Shown piece after piece: positions 25,195 through 35,265 of a stretch of 64,000 nt of DNA. The DNA lies in NCBI GenBank assembly GCA_964458795.1, contig CAYWJW010000001.1:1-64000 (forward strand), in the 5' to 3' direction. The notes under the pieces were generated by a model. The model worked only from the letters and a program-made list of their open reading frames with translations, did no database searches and was not told the origin of the DNA. Position numbers and translations under genes: made by a program. The stretch is from JAJTHY01 sp964458795 (GTDB lineage: Bacteria; Pseudomonadota; Alphaproteobacteria; Rickettsiales; Midichloriaceae). Each line of letters opens with the position of its first letter. The first letter of the stretch is position 1.

Positions 25195-27829
25195 ACATCC
25201 AGCTTCCAAACTTCTTAATATACCACCGCTTTAGCAAGCTAATTAATATCCAGTAGCTAACCATTATTGCTCCTACTAGTAATAGAAAGCTAGCAGGCAT
25301 GGCAACGAACCCCATAGACTTTGCAAACATTGAATATGGAAGCAATAGTCCAACTGTCATTGCAAGCAAGGTGCTTAGGATAAGGGGCAGGGCTGCGGTG
25401 TCTTGGATAAATGGAATTTTTTGTGTACGGATCATGTGGATTATAAGTGTTTGAGTAATCAATCCTTCGATAAACCATCCTGTATGGAAAAAACTTTGTG
25501 AATCTACAGTATTGGCGCCAAAGTAAAACCATAGCATTCCAAATGTTAGGTAGTCAAATATGCTGCTTATTGGACCAACAAAAAGCATAAATCTGGTCAA
25601 TTCTTTAGCATCCCACGTTTTGGGCTTTGCGATCAACTCCTTGTCGACATTATCAAAAGGAATTGCTAGCTGTGATATGTCATAGAGTAAATTTTGGATT
25701 AACAGTTGAAGCGGTAGCATAGGTAGAAATGGTAATAATATACTGGACCCCACTATACTGAGCACATTGCCAAAATTGGAGCTAAGCGCCATTTTAATAT
25801 ATTTAATAATGTTGATAAAAGTCTTTCGTCCTTCGATCACGCCTTCTTCGAGTACCATAAGGTTTTTTTCAAGCAGTATTATGTCAGCTGCTTCTTTGGC
25901 GATATCAACGGCAGTGTCAACCGATATGCCCACGTCTGCTTCCTTAAGAGCGGGAGCATCGTTTACGCCATCGCCTAAGAAGCCGACTGTGTGTCCATTT
26001 ACCTTTAGAGCTCTAATGACTCTTGATTTCTGCTGAGGAGAGATCTTTGCGAATACAACAACTTCATCAACCCTAGCTTCAAGTTCAGTATCGCTTAATA
26101 GATCAATATCCCGTCCTAAAAGCATTGGTTCGGCAGCAAGCCCAACCTTTGTACATATATTGCGAGTGACTGCTGCATTATCACCAGTTAGAACTTTCAT
26201 CTTAACGCCATGGCGCATAAGTACAGGAATGGCTATAGCTGCTGATTCTTTAGGAGGATCCAAAAAGGTTAGTAGCCCTTTGATTACAAGATCTTGCTCA
26301 TCATCCTTGGTATAAGCTGTTTGGGCTACAGGAAGATTACGATAAGCTACGATAAGTACTCTGAAGCCATCTTCGTTTAATAATTTAGCTCTCTGTTTAA
26401 TATCGGCTATAAATTTGGATGTAAGCTTTAATATCTTACCCTCCTTCTCAGCATATTTGCAAACACTTAAGAGTTCTTCAACTGCGCCTTTACAGATTAA
26501 AATGTGCTCTCCACTACCTTTTTCTACAATAACTGACATGCGCCTACGTATAAAATCAAATGGTAATTCATCTACTTTGTTATATTTAGCAACAAGCTCA
26601 AAAAAACCATTATCACGATAGTTTTTCTCGGCTTCTTCTAGTACGGCAACATCTAATAGGTTCTTAAGCCCGGTTTGATTTATGCTATTAAGATAGCCAT
26701 ATTTTAAAACATCGGAATCTTCTTCGCCAGATAGGTTAAAATGATTTAGCAAGATCACCTTATCCTGCGTGAGTGTGCCGGTTTTATCTGTGCACAAAAT
26801 GTCCATTGCTCCGAAATTATGAATGGCATTAAGGTGTTTTACTACAACCTTGTTCTTTGCCATACGTAGGGCACCTTTGGCAAGATTGGCAGTTACAATC
26901 ATTGGTAACATTTCTGGTGTGAGTCCAACTGCTACTGAGATTGCAAACATAAGGGATTCAAGCCAGTCACCTTTTGTGTAGCCATTGATGAAAAAAACCA
27001 AAGGAGCCATGGAGAATATAAAGCGTATCAACAACCAGCTAACTTTGCTTACTCCAATATCAAAGCTAGTTTGTATTTTAGGCCCCACTATGGAATGCGC
27101 AAGTGAGCCAAGATAAGTATTTTTGCCTGTGGTAACCACAACCGCATGGGCTACACCACTTACAACGCTTGTGCCCATAAAGCAGATGTTAGCTTGGTCA
27201 AATGCGTGATTTTCAAAGGAGCCTATCTGGTCGTTTTTTTCTACTGGGACTGATTCGCCAGTAAGTAGGGCTTGGCTTACAAATAGATCGCGTGCAGATA
27301 TAAGGCGGATATCTGCTGGAATCATATCTCCGGCAGATACCATAACTATATCGCCTGGAACTAATTTCTGCATTGGAATTTCTATAACTTTTTTTTTGCC
27401 GTCTACTATGCGTTCCACAGATGCCATAGTTTGTACCATAGACTTAAGCCTTTCTGCTTCTTTGTTTGAACGAAATTCCTGATAAAACCTTATAGAAGCG
27501 CTGATTGTAACCATGGTAAGCATTATGATTACACTCTCAAAATCTCCAGTCACCCAAGAGATTGCGGCAAGCGCAAGTAGAACAAAATTAAAAGGGTTAA
27601 TAAAGCTATATAGTAACTGTATATACCATGGATCAGGATGCTCTGTAACCACAATATTTGGTCCATAAGTATCCAGTCGAGCCTCTACTTCTTCCTCGGT
27701 TAGTCCTTGGCTCTTTGTATTAAGTGAATCCATAATGATCTGTATATCCTGTGCTCCGATTTGAGCTAAGGCATTAAGTACAGAGCTTTCCTTATTAGTT
27801 CCTGAGGTTTGAGCAATTAGGCTGATCAT
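25193..27829 (-). CDS. mgtA: Mg2+-importing P-type ATPase (MgtA/MgtB type)
   Basis: P3B ATPase, 878 residues, about 10 membrane helices. TGES (actuator), the membrane motif VGLTPEMLPMIV typical of Mg2+ ATPases, the phosphorylation site CTDKTGTLTQD, KGAVEELL (nucleotide site) and GDGVNDAPAL. ATG 27829 has AGGAG 7 nt upstream; GTG 27832 is too close to it. It converges with the secreted-protein gene at its 3' end. No Mg2+ leader element is obvious upstream. Confidence 0.94.
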   Translation of the reverse strand: MISLIAQTSGTNKESSVLNALAQIGAQDIQIIMDSLNTKSQGLTEEEVEARLDTYGPNIVVTEHPDPWYIQLLYSFINPFNFVLLALAAISWVTGDFESVIIMLTMVTISASIRFYQEFRSNKEAERLKSMVQTMASVERIVDGKKKVIEIPMQKLVPGDIVMVSAGDMIPADIRLISARDLFVSQALLTGESVPVEKNDQIGSFENHAFDQANICFMGTSVVSGVAHAVVVTTGKNTYLGSLAHSIVGPKIQTSFDIGVSKVSWLLIRFIFSMAPLVFFINGYTKGDWLESLMFAISVAVGLTPEMLPMIVTANLAKGALRMAKNKVVVKHLNAIHNFGAMDILCTDKTGTLTQDKVILLNHFNLSGEEDSDVLKYGYLNSINQTGLKNLLDVAVLEEAEKNYRDNGFFELVAKYNKVDELPFDFIRRRMSVIVEKGSGEHILICKGAVEELLSVCKYAEKEGKILKLTSKFIADIKQRAKLLNEDGFRVLIVAYRNLPVAQTAYTKDDEQDLVIKGLLTFLDPPKESAAIAIPVLMRHGVKMKVLTGDNAAVTRNICTKVGLAAEPMLLGRDIDLLSDTELEARVDEVVVFAKISPQQKSRVIRALKVNGHTVGFLGDGVNDAPALKEADVGISVDTAVDIAKEAADIILLEKNLMVLEEGVIEGRKTFINIIKYIKMALSSNFGNVLSIVGSSILLPFLPMLPLQLLIQNLLYDISQLAIPFDNVDKELIAKPKTWDAKELTRFMLFVGPISSIFDYLTFGMLWFYFGANTVDSQSFFHTGWFIEGLITQTLIIHMIRTQKIPFIQDTAALPLILSTLLAMTVGLLLPYSMFAKSMGFVAMPASFLLLVGAIMVSYWILISLLKRWYIKKFGSWM

Positions 27830-27910
27830 CACTTACTCCTATTTGTACTACTAGTATAATGCAGGCTTTATTATTGATTTTAAAGAATTTTATTATAATC
27901 TATCTATTAG

Positions 27911-28969
27911 ATGGTTAATATAATACATATGTATAAGTCAATTAGTAAACAGGGCTTGATCGTAATAATAGTCACTGTATTAAGCTTGGCTTTTGGTGGT
28001 TACTACTGGTTGTTTGAACTTAATATAGAAAGTACAGATGATGCTAGTATTGAGTCAGATGTAGTATCTATAAGTTCCAAACTTTCCGGATATATTGAGT
28101 CCATAGAGGTTATAGATAATCAACTAGTTAAGAAAGGAGATCTCATCCTAAAGCTTGATTCTAGGGATTATAAGAATGCTCTGGATCAAGCAAAAGCAAA
28201 TTACCTTTCGGCTCAAGCTAATTTTGATTCTAGTTTACAATCTCTGGAAGCTACTCAGATAACTGCCCCATCAGGACTAGACTCTGCACAGTCTCAAGTC
28301 GAGTCTGCTAAATCAAAATGGGTGAAGGCTTCAGCAGATTTGCAGCGCATTAGTGGGCTTGGTGAGCTAGTGCGTACCAAGCAACAAATGGATGAAGTTA
28401 TATCTGCAGAACGAACGGCTAAGTCAGATTTAGATGATGCTATAGCAAAGCTCAAGTCCGCACAAACTGCTCCTAAAGCGGTTGCAATAGCGGAAGCTAA
28501 GGTTCGTGAATCAATGTCAGTTATGGAGAAGGCAGGAGCGGATTTAGCGCAAGCTGAACTTAACATGCAGCACACAAAATTGCTTGCACCTTTTGGTGGC
28601 AAAATTGTTCAGAATAATGCCGAGATAGGTCAATATGTACAGCCAGGCCAAAAGATAATGGCTTTAGTTAGTCAGGACTTTTGGGTGATTGCTAATTTCA
28701 AAGAGACCCAGCTTAAAAATATGCGGCCTGGGCAAAGAGTGAAGATAAGAATAGATGCATTTCCTGGTAAAACTTATCTTGGAAAAATTGACAGTATACA
28801 GTCTGGAACCGGAGCATATTACTCATTATTCCCACCGGAGAATGCAACCGGGAATTTTGTTAAAGTGGTGCAAAGGGTTCCGGTAAAAATTGTGTTTGAA
28901 GAAAGGCCAGATCCAGCGCTTGCAATAGGACCAGGGATGTCGGTTGTGCCGACAGTATACACTGAATGA
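27911..28969 (+). CDS. emrA: EmrA/HlyD-type membrane fusion protein
   Basis: 352 residues. One N-terminal membrane helix (about 14-34), then the barrel-sandwich start STDDASIESDVVSIS, the lipoyl-like half SGYIESIEVIDNQLVKKGD, a long Ala/Gln/Lys coiled coil (about 90-210), the second lipoyl half LLAPFGGKIVQNNAEIGQYV and a beta-barrel. It links an inner-membrane pump to an outer-membrane channel. The stop overlaps emrB by 4 bp. ATG 27929 is an alternative start. Confidence 0.93.
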   Translation: MVNIIHMYKSISKQGLIVIIVTVLSLAFGGYYWLFELNIESTDDASIESDVVSISSKLSGYIESIEVIDNQLVKKGDLILKLDSRDYKNALDQAKANYLSAQANFDSSLQSLEATQITAPSGLDSAQSQVESAKSKWVKASADLQRISGLGELVRTKQQMDEVISAERTAKSDLDDAIAKLKSAQTAPKAVAIAEAKVRESMSVMEKAGADLAQAELNMQHTKLLAPFGGKIVQNNAEIGQYVQPGQKIMALVSQDFWVIANFKETQLKNMRPGQRVKIRIDAFPGKTYLGKIDSIQSGTGAYYSLFPPENATGNFVKVVQRVPVKIVFEERPDPALAIGPGMSVVPTVYTE

Positions 28970-30540
28970 GAGAGCAAGTCATAAATTATAGAAGCGATAT
29001 AAATCCATGGATAGTAGCATTTATCGTGAGCATTGTTGCTTTTATGGAAGTGCTGGATACCACGATAACTAATGTATCTTTATCACATATAGCAGGTAGT
29101 CTTGGGGCCACTAATGAAGAGAGTACTTGGGTATTAACCTCATATCTTGTAGCGAACGGAATTATATTACCAATCTCTGGCTGGCTAGCTAATGTAATTG
29201 GTCGTAGACAATATTTCATGTTATGTATAATAGGTTTCACTGGTGCGTCCTTTGCATGTGGCTCCGCTACCTCGTTGCCTATGCTTGTACTCTTTAGATT
29301 AATCCAGGGACTTGCTGGTGGAGGATTACAGCCAACACAGCAGGCAATAATACTAGACGCATTCCCACCGGAGAAACGAGCTGCTGCTTTTGCGGTAACA
29401 GGGGTTACTATGGTATTAGCTCCCATAATAGGTCCGACCTTAGGAGGTTTGATTACCGATAATTTCAGCTGGCGCTGGATTTTTTATATAAATGTGCCAG
29501 TGGGGATTATAGCATTTTTTTTGGTTAGTCGAGTTGTGCATGATCAACCGCATACAATGGCGCGTGGGTTTAAAAATATAGATTATATAGGCCTAAGCTT
29601 GGTTAGCTTAGGCTTAGGATCGTTGCAAATGGTGTTAGATAGGGGGCAGATAGAGGATTGGTTGCATAGTAATTTTATCATATTCTTAATGGCGATAAGC
29701 GCAGCTTGTATTGTAACAGCTGTTATATGGATACTGAGACGTGAAGATCCAATAATAGATATAAGATTATTTAAGGATCGCGGATTCGGATTATCCTTTA
29801 TATTGATATTTATCACAGGGTTTTTCCTATACTCTAGTGCTGTTATGCTACCAATATTATTGCAAACCCAGTTTTATTATGATGCAACTCTGGCTGGACT
29901 TGTGCTGTCGCCAGGAGGAGTTGCAGCTATTTGTTTGATGCCGATCTCTGCAAAGTTACTAACCAAGATTCAAGCGAAATATATTGTAATTTTGGGGTTC
30001 TTATTATGTAGTTTTGGGATGTTTAACTCAAGTCTGATCACTCCATCTACGGATTATGATACATTTGTGTTTATAAGAATCACACAAATATTGGGTATCC
30101 CATTTCTTTTCATCCCACTAAGTATAATTGCATTTAAAAATATACATAAAGAGCAAAATAACAAAGCCTCTGCGCTTTACTCAATGGCACGCAATTTGGG
30201 TGGGAGCTTTGGTATTGCGCTTATGACTACTTTGGTCATACGCAAACAACAAAGGTGGCAAGCATATTTAAATGAGAATACTTCAAGCTATGATCCGAAT
30301 ATACAGGATAAAGTCATAGAGATGACTAAGCTTATTATAGCAAGAGGAGGTGATCCTGCATCTGCAGAGCAACAAGCATTAGGTAAAATATATGGAGAAA
30401 TGCTTAGCCAGGCTTCGTTTCTTGCATATCATGATGCTTTTGTTGTTCTCATGTATCTGGCAATCGGCTTTGCAATTTGTGCATGTTTCTTACCCAAAAA
30501 TCACCCCAAAGCCAATGTTGGTATACCGGCTGCGCACTGA
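28966..30540 (+). CDS. emrB: EmrB-type multidrug transporter (DHA2, 14 helices)
   Basis: 524 residues, major facilitator superfamily. Motif C region VLDTTITNVSLSHIAGSLGA and motif A SGWLANVIGRRQYF are typical of EmrB/QacA drug:H+ antiporters; 14 hydrophobic helices can be counted. Coupled to emrA by a 4-bp overlap. No outer-membrane TolC gene is in the window. Regulator not seen. Confidence 0.94.
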   Translation: MREQVINYRSDINPWIVAFIVSIVAFMEVLDTTITNVSLSHIAGSLGATNEESTWVLTSYLVANGIILPISGWLANVIGRRQYFMLCIIGFTGASFACGSATSLPMLVLFRLIQGLAGGGLQPTQQAIILDAFPPEKRAAAFAVTGVTMVLAPIIGPTLGGLITDNFSWRWIFYINVPVGIIAFFLVSRVVHDQPHTMARGFKNIDYIGLSLVSLGLGSLQMVLDRGQIEDWLHSNFIIFLMAISAACIVTAVIWILRREDPIIDIRLFKDRGFGLSFILIFITGFFLYSSAVMLPILLQTQFYYDATLAGLVLSPGGVAAICLMPISAKLLTKIQAKYIVILGFLLCSFGMFNSSLITPSTDYDTFVFIRITQILGIPFLFIPLSIIAFKNIHKEQNNKASALYSMARNLGGSFGIALMTTLVIRKQQRWQAYLNENTSSYDPNIQDKVIEMTKLIIARGGDPASAEQQALGKIYGEMLSQASFLAYHDAFVVLMYLAIGFAICACFLPKNHPKANVGIPAAH

Positions 30541-30551
30541 GCCTTTTATGG

Positions 30552-31145
30552 CTAGTAATCCAAACGCATTTTTAGTGCATGGGAGAGAGTTCCTTCATCT
30601 AGATAATCAAGCTCCGCTCCAATTGGTATGCCATGAGCCAAGCGGCTAGCTTTGATATTGAATGGTTTAAGTAAGTCTGCCACATAAAATCCAGTTGTTT
30701 GTCCGTCAAGCGTCGAGTTGGTGGCAATTATTACTTCGCGCACATTACTTCTCGAAATTCGTTTTACCAAGTTATCAAAATTGAGTGTATCAGGTGTGCG
30801 TCCATCGATTGCGGATAAAGTGCCGCCTAATACATGGTAAGTGCCTTTAAATATATTGCCGCGCTCAATAGCCCATAAGTCGGATACATCCTCTACTACG
30901 CAAATTAGTTCGCTATCTCTGAGTGTGCTTGCGCAGATTGAACAAGGTGATTTGACATCAAGATTTCCGCAGGTATTACAAGCCTTAATTTCTTCTGCTA
31001 CTAGCTTTATAAGATCGGCGAGGTCCACCATAGACTGCCGTTTATTCTTGAGCAAATGCAATGCGACTCTTCTTCCTGAGCGTGGACCCAGGCCTGGGAG
31101 TTTTGAAAATGTTTTAATAAGTTGGTCTAAGAGCCCTATTTCCAT
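30552..31145 (-). CDS. recR: Recombination protein RecR
   Basis: RecF-pathway mediator. N-terminal helix-hairpin-helix KLPGLGPRSGRRVALHLL, Cys4 zinc finger CNTCGNLDVKSPCSIC (about 57-72), Toprim domain ICVVEDVSDLWAIE and YHVLGGTLSAIDG, and a C-terminal RLAHGIPIGAELDYLDEGTL. 197 residues, full length. It converges with emrB and overlaps the preceding SDR gene by 10 bp. Confidence 0.97.
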   Translation of the reverse strand: MEIGLLDQLIKTFSKLPGLGPRSGRRVALHLLKNKRQSMVDLADLIKLVAEEIKACNTCGNLDVKSPCSICASTLRDSELICVVEDVSDLWAIERGNIFKGTYHVLGGTLSAIDGRTPDTLNFDNLVKRISRSNVREVIIATNSTLDGQTTGFYVADLLKPFNIKASRLAHGIPIGAELDYLDEGTLSHALKMRLDY

Positions 31146-31780
31146 GTTGTCAAATCAATAATCCTGTCGTCCACTTTAGCATCGGAAATTATAAAGTCTA
31201 CTGCGCTAAGTAGCTTCTCGATGCTTGATGGGTATAAGTCTTTGTTAGTATTGAAAAAGTCAGATGGAAATTTTTCATTATATAATGTGAAGCCAAGCTC
31301 TATGCCATATGCGCATATGCTAGGAGCATAATGTTGATTTAAATGATGCGTGAAGGTTTCAAGCGCATTTTTGCTTAAAGAGTAAGATAAAAAATTTTGA
31401 GGCTGGGTCTTTGCCCACTTGTCAAGCAAGTTAATTACTATACCAGCGCTTGTTTGCTTTACAAATTGTTGCGTCATGAGTATTGGCGCTGACAAGTTTA
31501 TAGACATATGCTCTTCAATGCTTTTGAAAGAGATATTTGCTAAAGTATCTTTCGCAAAATGCGCGGCATTGTTTATCAATACATCAATTTTAATGTCAAG
31601 AGCGTCCCAGAACTTAATGATTTCTACCTCCCTTGCAAGGTCAAGTGGGTAGCAGTTAGCTCCTTTACAAATTGAAGTGTTATAGGTGAAAATAACCTTG
31701 TGCCCCTTGTTTGTTAAATGGGATGCGAGGCTGGCTCCAATTCGCGCGCTACCTGCAGTAATGAGTATTGTTTTGGCCAT
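31136..31780 (-). CDS. Short-chain dehydrogenase/reductase
   Basis: 214 residues. Nucleotide motif TAGSARIGASLA (usual TGxxxGIG), NNAAHF, and catalytic YSLSK. Shape and TAGSARIG start recall pteridine or dihydromonapterin reductases (FolM/PTR1-like), which would serve folate metabolism, but the substrate cannot be told from sequence. Shares 10 bp with recR. Confidence 0.85.
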   Translation of the reverse strand: MAKTILITAGSARIGASLASHLTNKGHKVIFTYNTSICKGANCYPLDLAREVEIIKFWDALDIKIDVLINNAAHFAKDTLANISFKSIEEHMSINLSAPILMTQQFVKQTSAGIVINLLDKWAKTQPQNFLSYSLSKNALETFTHHLNQHYAPSICAYGIELGFTLYNEKFPSDFFNTNKDLYPSSIEKLLSAVDFIISDAKVDDRIIDLTTWK

Positions 31781-31876
31781 ATATAATACAACTTGAATAT
31801 CCTTTATTTATTTGCTACACTAAGTGTCCCAACTTGTATATTATATTAACACGAATTCCGGAAAGGGGGTTTAAAA

Positions 31877-32074
31877 ATGGTACAGGTATTGGTTCGCTTT
31901 AATAATCTTGATCAAGCGCTTAAAGCACTTAAGAAAAAGATGCAACGTGAAGGTATTTTCAGAGTAATGAAAATGAAACGTCATCACGAAAAACCATCAG
32001 AAGCTAAAGTACGCAAAGCTGCTGAGTCATTGAGAAGAAGACGCAAACTAGATCGTAAAAGATCTTGGGAGTAA
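31877..32074 (+). CDS. rpsU: Ribosomal protein S21
   Basis: 65 residues, small basic bS21: [20 protein letters not shown], then [20 protein letters not shown] and a Lys/Arg-rich end. Strong ribosome site GGAAAGGGGG upstream. Followed by a strong terminator. Confidence 0.97.
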   Translation: MVQVLVRFNNLDQALKALKKKMQREGIFRVMKMKRHHEKPSEAKVRKAAESLRRRRKLDRKRSWE

Positions 32075-32080
32075 AAAAGG

Positions 32081-32102
32081 AGCTGGCGAAAGCCAGCTTT
32101 TG
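32081..32102 (+). terminator. Rho-independent terminator of rpsU
   Basis: AGCTGGC-GAAA-GCCAGCT followed by TTTT; a GNRA-type loop on a 7-bp stem. Confidence 0.88.
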
Positions 32103-32132
32103 ACGTTTAAGGGATATATTTTGAGGTAGTTT

Positions 32133-32687
32133 ATGCATACTTTGACACTAATGTTTAGCAACAGCATATATAAGTCATTGCTTACCACACTGCTTGGAGC
32201 TTTAATAATTGCGGTATTTGCTCAAGTATCAATTGAGATGGAGCCAGTGCCTATCACACTGCAAACAGTAGCGGTTATGCTAATTGGTTATAGATTCTCT
32301 CCAGCTCAAGCATTCAAATCTACCACGCTATATATGCTATTGGGCCTTGCAGGTTTACCAGTATTTAGTAATTTTGATTTTGGCCCACAAGTTGTATTCG
32401 GCACAACTGGGGGCTATATATTTGGTTTCATCCCTGCTGCTTATTTCTTAGCCCTTGCGACGCAAAAGTTTGGAGATAAAAGCTGGCTTACTATGACAGC
32501 ACTAGGCCTCGTTGCAACCGCAATAACCTTTGTATTTGGCATTAGCTGGCTAAGTTTCCTCATAGGTGTGCAAGATGCTATAAACTTTGGATTCCTACCA
32601 TTCATAATTCCAGGTATAGCAAAGGTGGTTATGCTCACCTCACTGCTTAAAATGGGGAGTGTCGCAGGTAAAAAATATTTCGCATAG
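32133..32687 (+). CDS. bioY: Biotin transporter BioY
   Basis: 184 residues, six membrane helices. Substrate-binding S component of ECF-type biotin uptake. Family segments: PVPITLQTVAVMLIGY, GLAGLPVF and TTGGYIFGFIPAAYFLA. TTGAGGTAG precedes the ATG. No energising EcfA/T or bio genes nearby; solitary BioY is known in Rickettsia-like genomes. The final residues KKYFA and the TAG stop lie in the left end of the 75-bp element copy E. Confidence 0.93.
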   Translation: MHTLTLMFSNSIYKSLLTTLLGALIIAVFAQVSIEMEPVPITLQTVAVMLIGYRFSPAQAFKSTTLYMLLGLAGLPVFSNFDFGPQVVFGTTGGYIFGFIPAAYFLALATQKFGDKSWLTMTALGLVATAITFVFGISWLSFLIGVQDAINFGFLPFIIPGIAKVVMLTSLLKMGSVAGKKYFA

Positions 32688-32747
32688 GGACTTCCATACT
32701 CTATTTTCATTGTGGTATATTAATAAATATAAGATGAGAAAAGTTTG
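32670..32747 (+). repeat. 75-bp ACTTCCAT/TATAYT element, copy E
   Basis: AAAAAATATTTCGCATAGGG then ACTTCCAT, 18 nt, TATATT (TGG before it), AATAAATATAAGATGAG and AAAAGTTTG. Its left block codes the end of bioY, including the stop. It ends 126 bp before the next same-strand gene. Confidence 0.88.
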
Positions 32748-32776
32748 GTCATACCGCTGTCAAGCAACGGTATGAC
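32748..32776 (+). repeat. Palindromic intergenic repeat
   Basis: GTCATACCG (32748-32756) and CGGTATGAC (32768-32776) are perfect 9-bp arms. It begins exactly where the 75-bp element ends. Not followed by a T run. Confidence 0.6.
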
Positions 32777-32872
32777 AGTCTCTTGCCCGAGTTCTATTAT
32801 TTGCATTAACCTTATGTTAACCAATTCAGCATATAGTATTACTGTTAATATGTTCCATATTAAGAGGTAGCA

Positions 32873-33742
32873 ATGACTAAAGCTAAAGAGATCACTCAAC
32901 GACAAAAAGTTACAAAGGTTATGGAAAAGGTGCGCAAGGATACTTTACAATTAGTCGCTGAGCAAAGGGCTAGGATAGACAACTTTGTGGCAGAAAATGG
33001 AAGTAATTCTGTAGAGCTAAGAAAGAAATTGCTTTCAGATGTGAGTGCCGATATAGCTTCCGGTGTTTACAAAATATTAAACGAAGCTTTAGATGAGTTT
33101 GGACTTAAGATACCAGATGCATATCAGACGAAAAATTGGGATTATGTGATAAAGAATAAGGAGCTTGTAGCACAAGAGCTGGCAGAAAAGGGGGCAGATG
33201 AAGCACAAGTGAAGGAGGTTATAGATTTGGCTGAGAAGTGTATGAGTGCAATGACCAATTTATGGAAAAACGCTGAAGAAGCTGCAGAGATTTTAGTCGA
33301 GAGAGATGCTAGAGTGTCACAAAAGGCACAGAATCTTTTATATAAGGGTATAGCGCTTAGTGTGTTAGCAACAGTTTCGATCGCAGGAACTATGGCAGGC
33401 TTTGTTGCTCTTCCTATGGCTGCACTTGGCGGGATGTTGCCTGCTGCTCTTGTTTTGGGATCTTTAGTGCTTGTCTCCCTTATTGCTTCAGGCTCCGTAG
33501 CTGGTAGCGCTATAACGTTTAGTGAGCTCCAAACAATTAGGAATGCAAAAGAGCATAATATTGATGGTAATGCAAGAGCACAAACAATAAATTTTATAGA
33601 AAAACAAATCGCATATTACGAGAATCTAGATGAGAAAAAGGTCGAGGAGATTCGTGCGAAGGTAGTGGGACTAGCAGGGGCCCTAGAATATGTGCCACAA
33701 GGGTTCGAAGCTGCGCTTAAGCAAAGTCAACAGCAGAGATAG
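32873..33742 (+). CDS. Hypothetical protein with coiled coil and two membrane segments
   Basis: 289 residues. A charged, mostly helical N-terminal part (about 1-155), two adjacent hydrophobic segments (about 160-183 and 186-213, rich in Ala/Gly/Ser) and a charged helical tail. No family recognised. AGAGGTAG precedes the ATG. Downstream of element copy E. Such hairpin-helix proteins include secreted effectors of intracellular bacteria, but no export signal is seen. The stop abuts the convergent protease gene with no gap. Confidence 0.72.
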   Translation: MTKAKEITQRQKVTKVMEKVRKDTLQLVAEQRARIDNFVAENGSNSVELRKKLLSDVSADIASGVYKILNEALDEFGLKIPDAYQTKNWDYVIKNKELVAQELAEKGADEAQVKEVIDLAEKCMSAMTNLWKNAEEAAEILVERDARVSQKAQNLLYKGIALSVLATVSIAGTMAGFVALPMAALGGMLPAALVLGSLVLVSLIASGSVAGSAITFSELQTIRNAKEHNIDGNARAQTINFIEKQIAYYENLDEKKVEEIRAKVVGLAGALEYVPQGFEAALKQSQQQR

Positions 33743-35182
33743 TTAACCCACCTTCCTAGTAACCCAGGTTCTTCGTACATCATCATATATATATAAAACA
33801 GGTTCATCATCATAAGGGGAGTAGGTGATGTCATGGAATTGCACCATGCGGTTGAAGTACAGGCTTTTATTATAGCCTCCCTGACCTGCAAGATTTCGGT
33901 AATATACTACATAATTCTGCTTCTTCTTAAATTCAGGAATTAGATTTATAACGTCGCTAAGAGATTTAATCTCATGCTCGCCAATCCTGACTATTTGCAG
34001 CGAATAAAAAGGAGTGCCATCTATCGAGATGGTATCGATATTGGAAAGACCCGAAGTGCGCTCTATGTTGACTGCAAACACCGATCCTATAGGTGCCCCA
34101 GTAATGAATCGTATATATTCGTCAGCCTCAAAAATAATGGCATTATCAAGGCTTAGCATTTGTCTTATTCCATTTTTTTTGAGGTCATAGACTGGAACTG
34201 TAATGTCCATAAGCTTTCCATTACGATAGATCGAAAATTTTGCACTAGTTGCACTATTGTTAATAGTCTTTTGAAGTTCATAAAGATTGGGGCCCACTAG
34301 TTTATCGTTAACGGCCCAGATGATATCAGATGGCATGAGAAGTTTTTCTGCTGGAGTATCTCGTAGTACGCTGTTTACCACTAAGGTTTTGTTAAGAGAA
34401 TTAGGGAATTTTTTCAAATAGCCTTTAATTAATTCCTCTGGAAATCCTAAGCTTCTAGCGGCTTTGTCTAGAGAATAATAAGCTAAAACTGCTCCTGTAT
34501 CCTTGCGGATTGGTGTTTCAGACTTCTTTAGCTTTTGGTAAGCATCGTCTAGATAGCCTATGTAAAGTGCATAAGCATAAGTGCTGTCAACAGCGTAATT
34601 TATTGCCAATACTTCTCCCTTATGATTAAGAATCGGTGAGCCACTTGACCCACCTCTAGTATTTAAGCTGATCCTAATTGTCTGATCGGGAAAGTAATTA
34701 GAGGTCTCAAACATGTTTGTAACTATTCCGGTTTGGATGGAGAACCCTTGGCTATCATTATTGCCTATGATAGTTACGGTTTCATCTAGCTTTGGGGTGT
34801 CGGTGGAAAATTTCAGTGCGATGCTATCATCTGGAAGGCTTTTGGGAAGCACTTCCAAAAAGCTAAAGTCACTTTGTGGGTCGCTATAAATAAGCTTAGC
34901 TTTTATCTCCCTGCCATTATGGAATGTTACTGTAATGTCGTTGATATTTGTAGAGCTTACTACGTGCTTGTTTGTAACTATAATCCCTAGCGCTTTATCC
35001 ACTATAAAGCCAGTGGCATAGAATTCTCCAGTATGGCTGTAGGGAGACTTTATAACTATGTTGGATATACTAACTACCCCTTTCTTCCAGAGATCAACTT
35101 TTTCATTAGCAGCAAGAGCTTGCGCAGTTAAGGCGTAAATCAGCACGAGTATAAGGCCTAAGTATCTAAACATGGCATGCAA
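33743..35182 (-). CDS. Secreted trypsin-like serine protease with PDZ-like region
   Basis: 479 residues. Signal peptide of about 24 residues (ends AQALAA). A chymotrypsin-fold domain with the triad His73 (TNKHVV), Asp105 (SDPQSDFSFLEV) and Ser180 (RGGSSGSPI). Then a PDZ-like part (about 240-330, VNSVLRDTPAEKLLMPSDIIW) and a second one near 385-440. Related to DegP/HtrA but the C-terminal portion is longer and unusual. Periplasmic. Probably protein quality control or a secreted factor. Confidence 0.85.
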   Translation of the reverse strand: MHAMFRYLGLILVLIYALTAQALAANEKVDLWKKGVVSISNIVIKSPYSHTGEFYATGFIVDKALGIIVTNKHVVSSTNINDITVTFHNGREIKAKLIYSDPQSDFSFLEVLPKSLPDDSIALKFSTDTPKLDETVTIIGNNDSQGFSIQTGIVTNMFETSNYFPDQTIRISLNTRGGSSGSPILNHKGEVLAINYAVDSTYAYALYIGYLDDAYQKLKKSETPIRKDTGAVLAYYSLDKAARSLGFPEELIKGYLKKFPNSLNKTLVVNSVLRDTPAEKLLMPSDIIWAVNDKLVGPNLYELQKTINNSATSAKFSIYRNGKLMDITVPVYDLKKNGIRQMLSLDNAIIFEADEYIRFITGAPIGSVFAVNIERTSGLSNIDTISIDGTPFYSLQIVRIGEHEIKSLSDVINLIPEFKKKQNYVVYYRNLAGQGGYNKSLYFNRMVQFHDITYSPYDDEPVLYIYDDVRRTWVTRKVG

Positions 35183-35265
35183 ATAATTTTAATACATTTA
35201 TAATAGCAATCTTGATTGCCTTCACAACTTAAATTAGATAATATGTCGATGGATATAAATTATAG

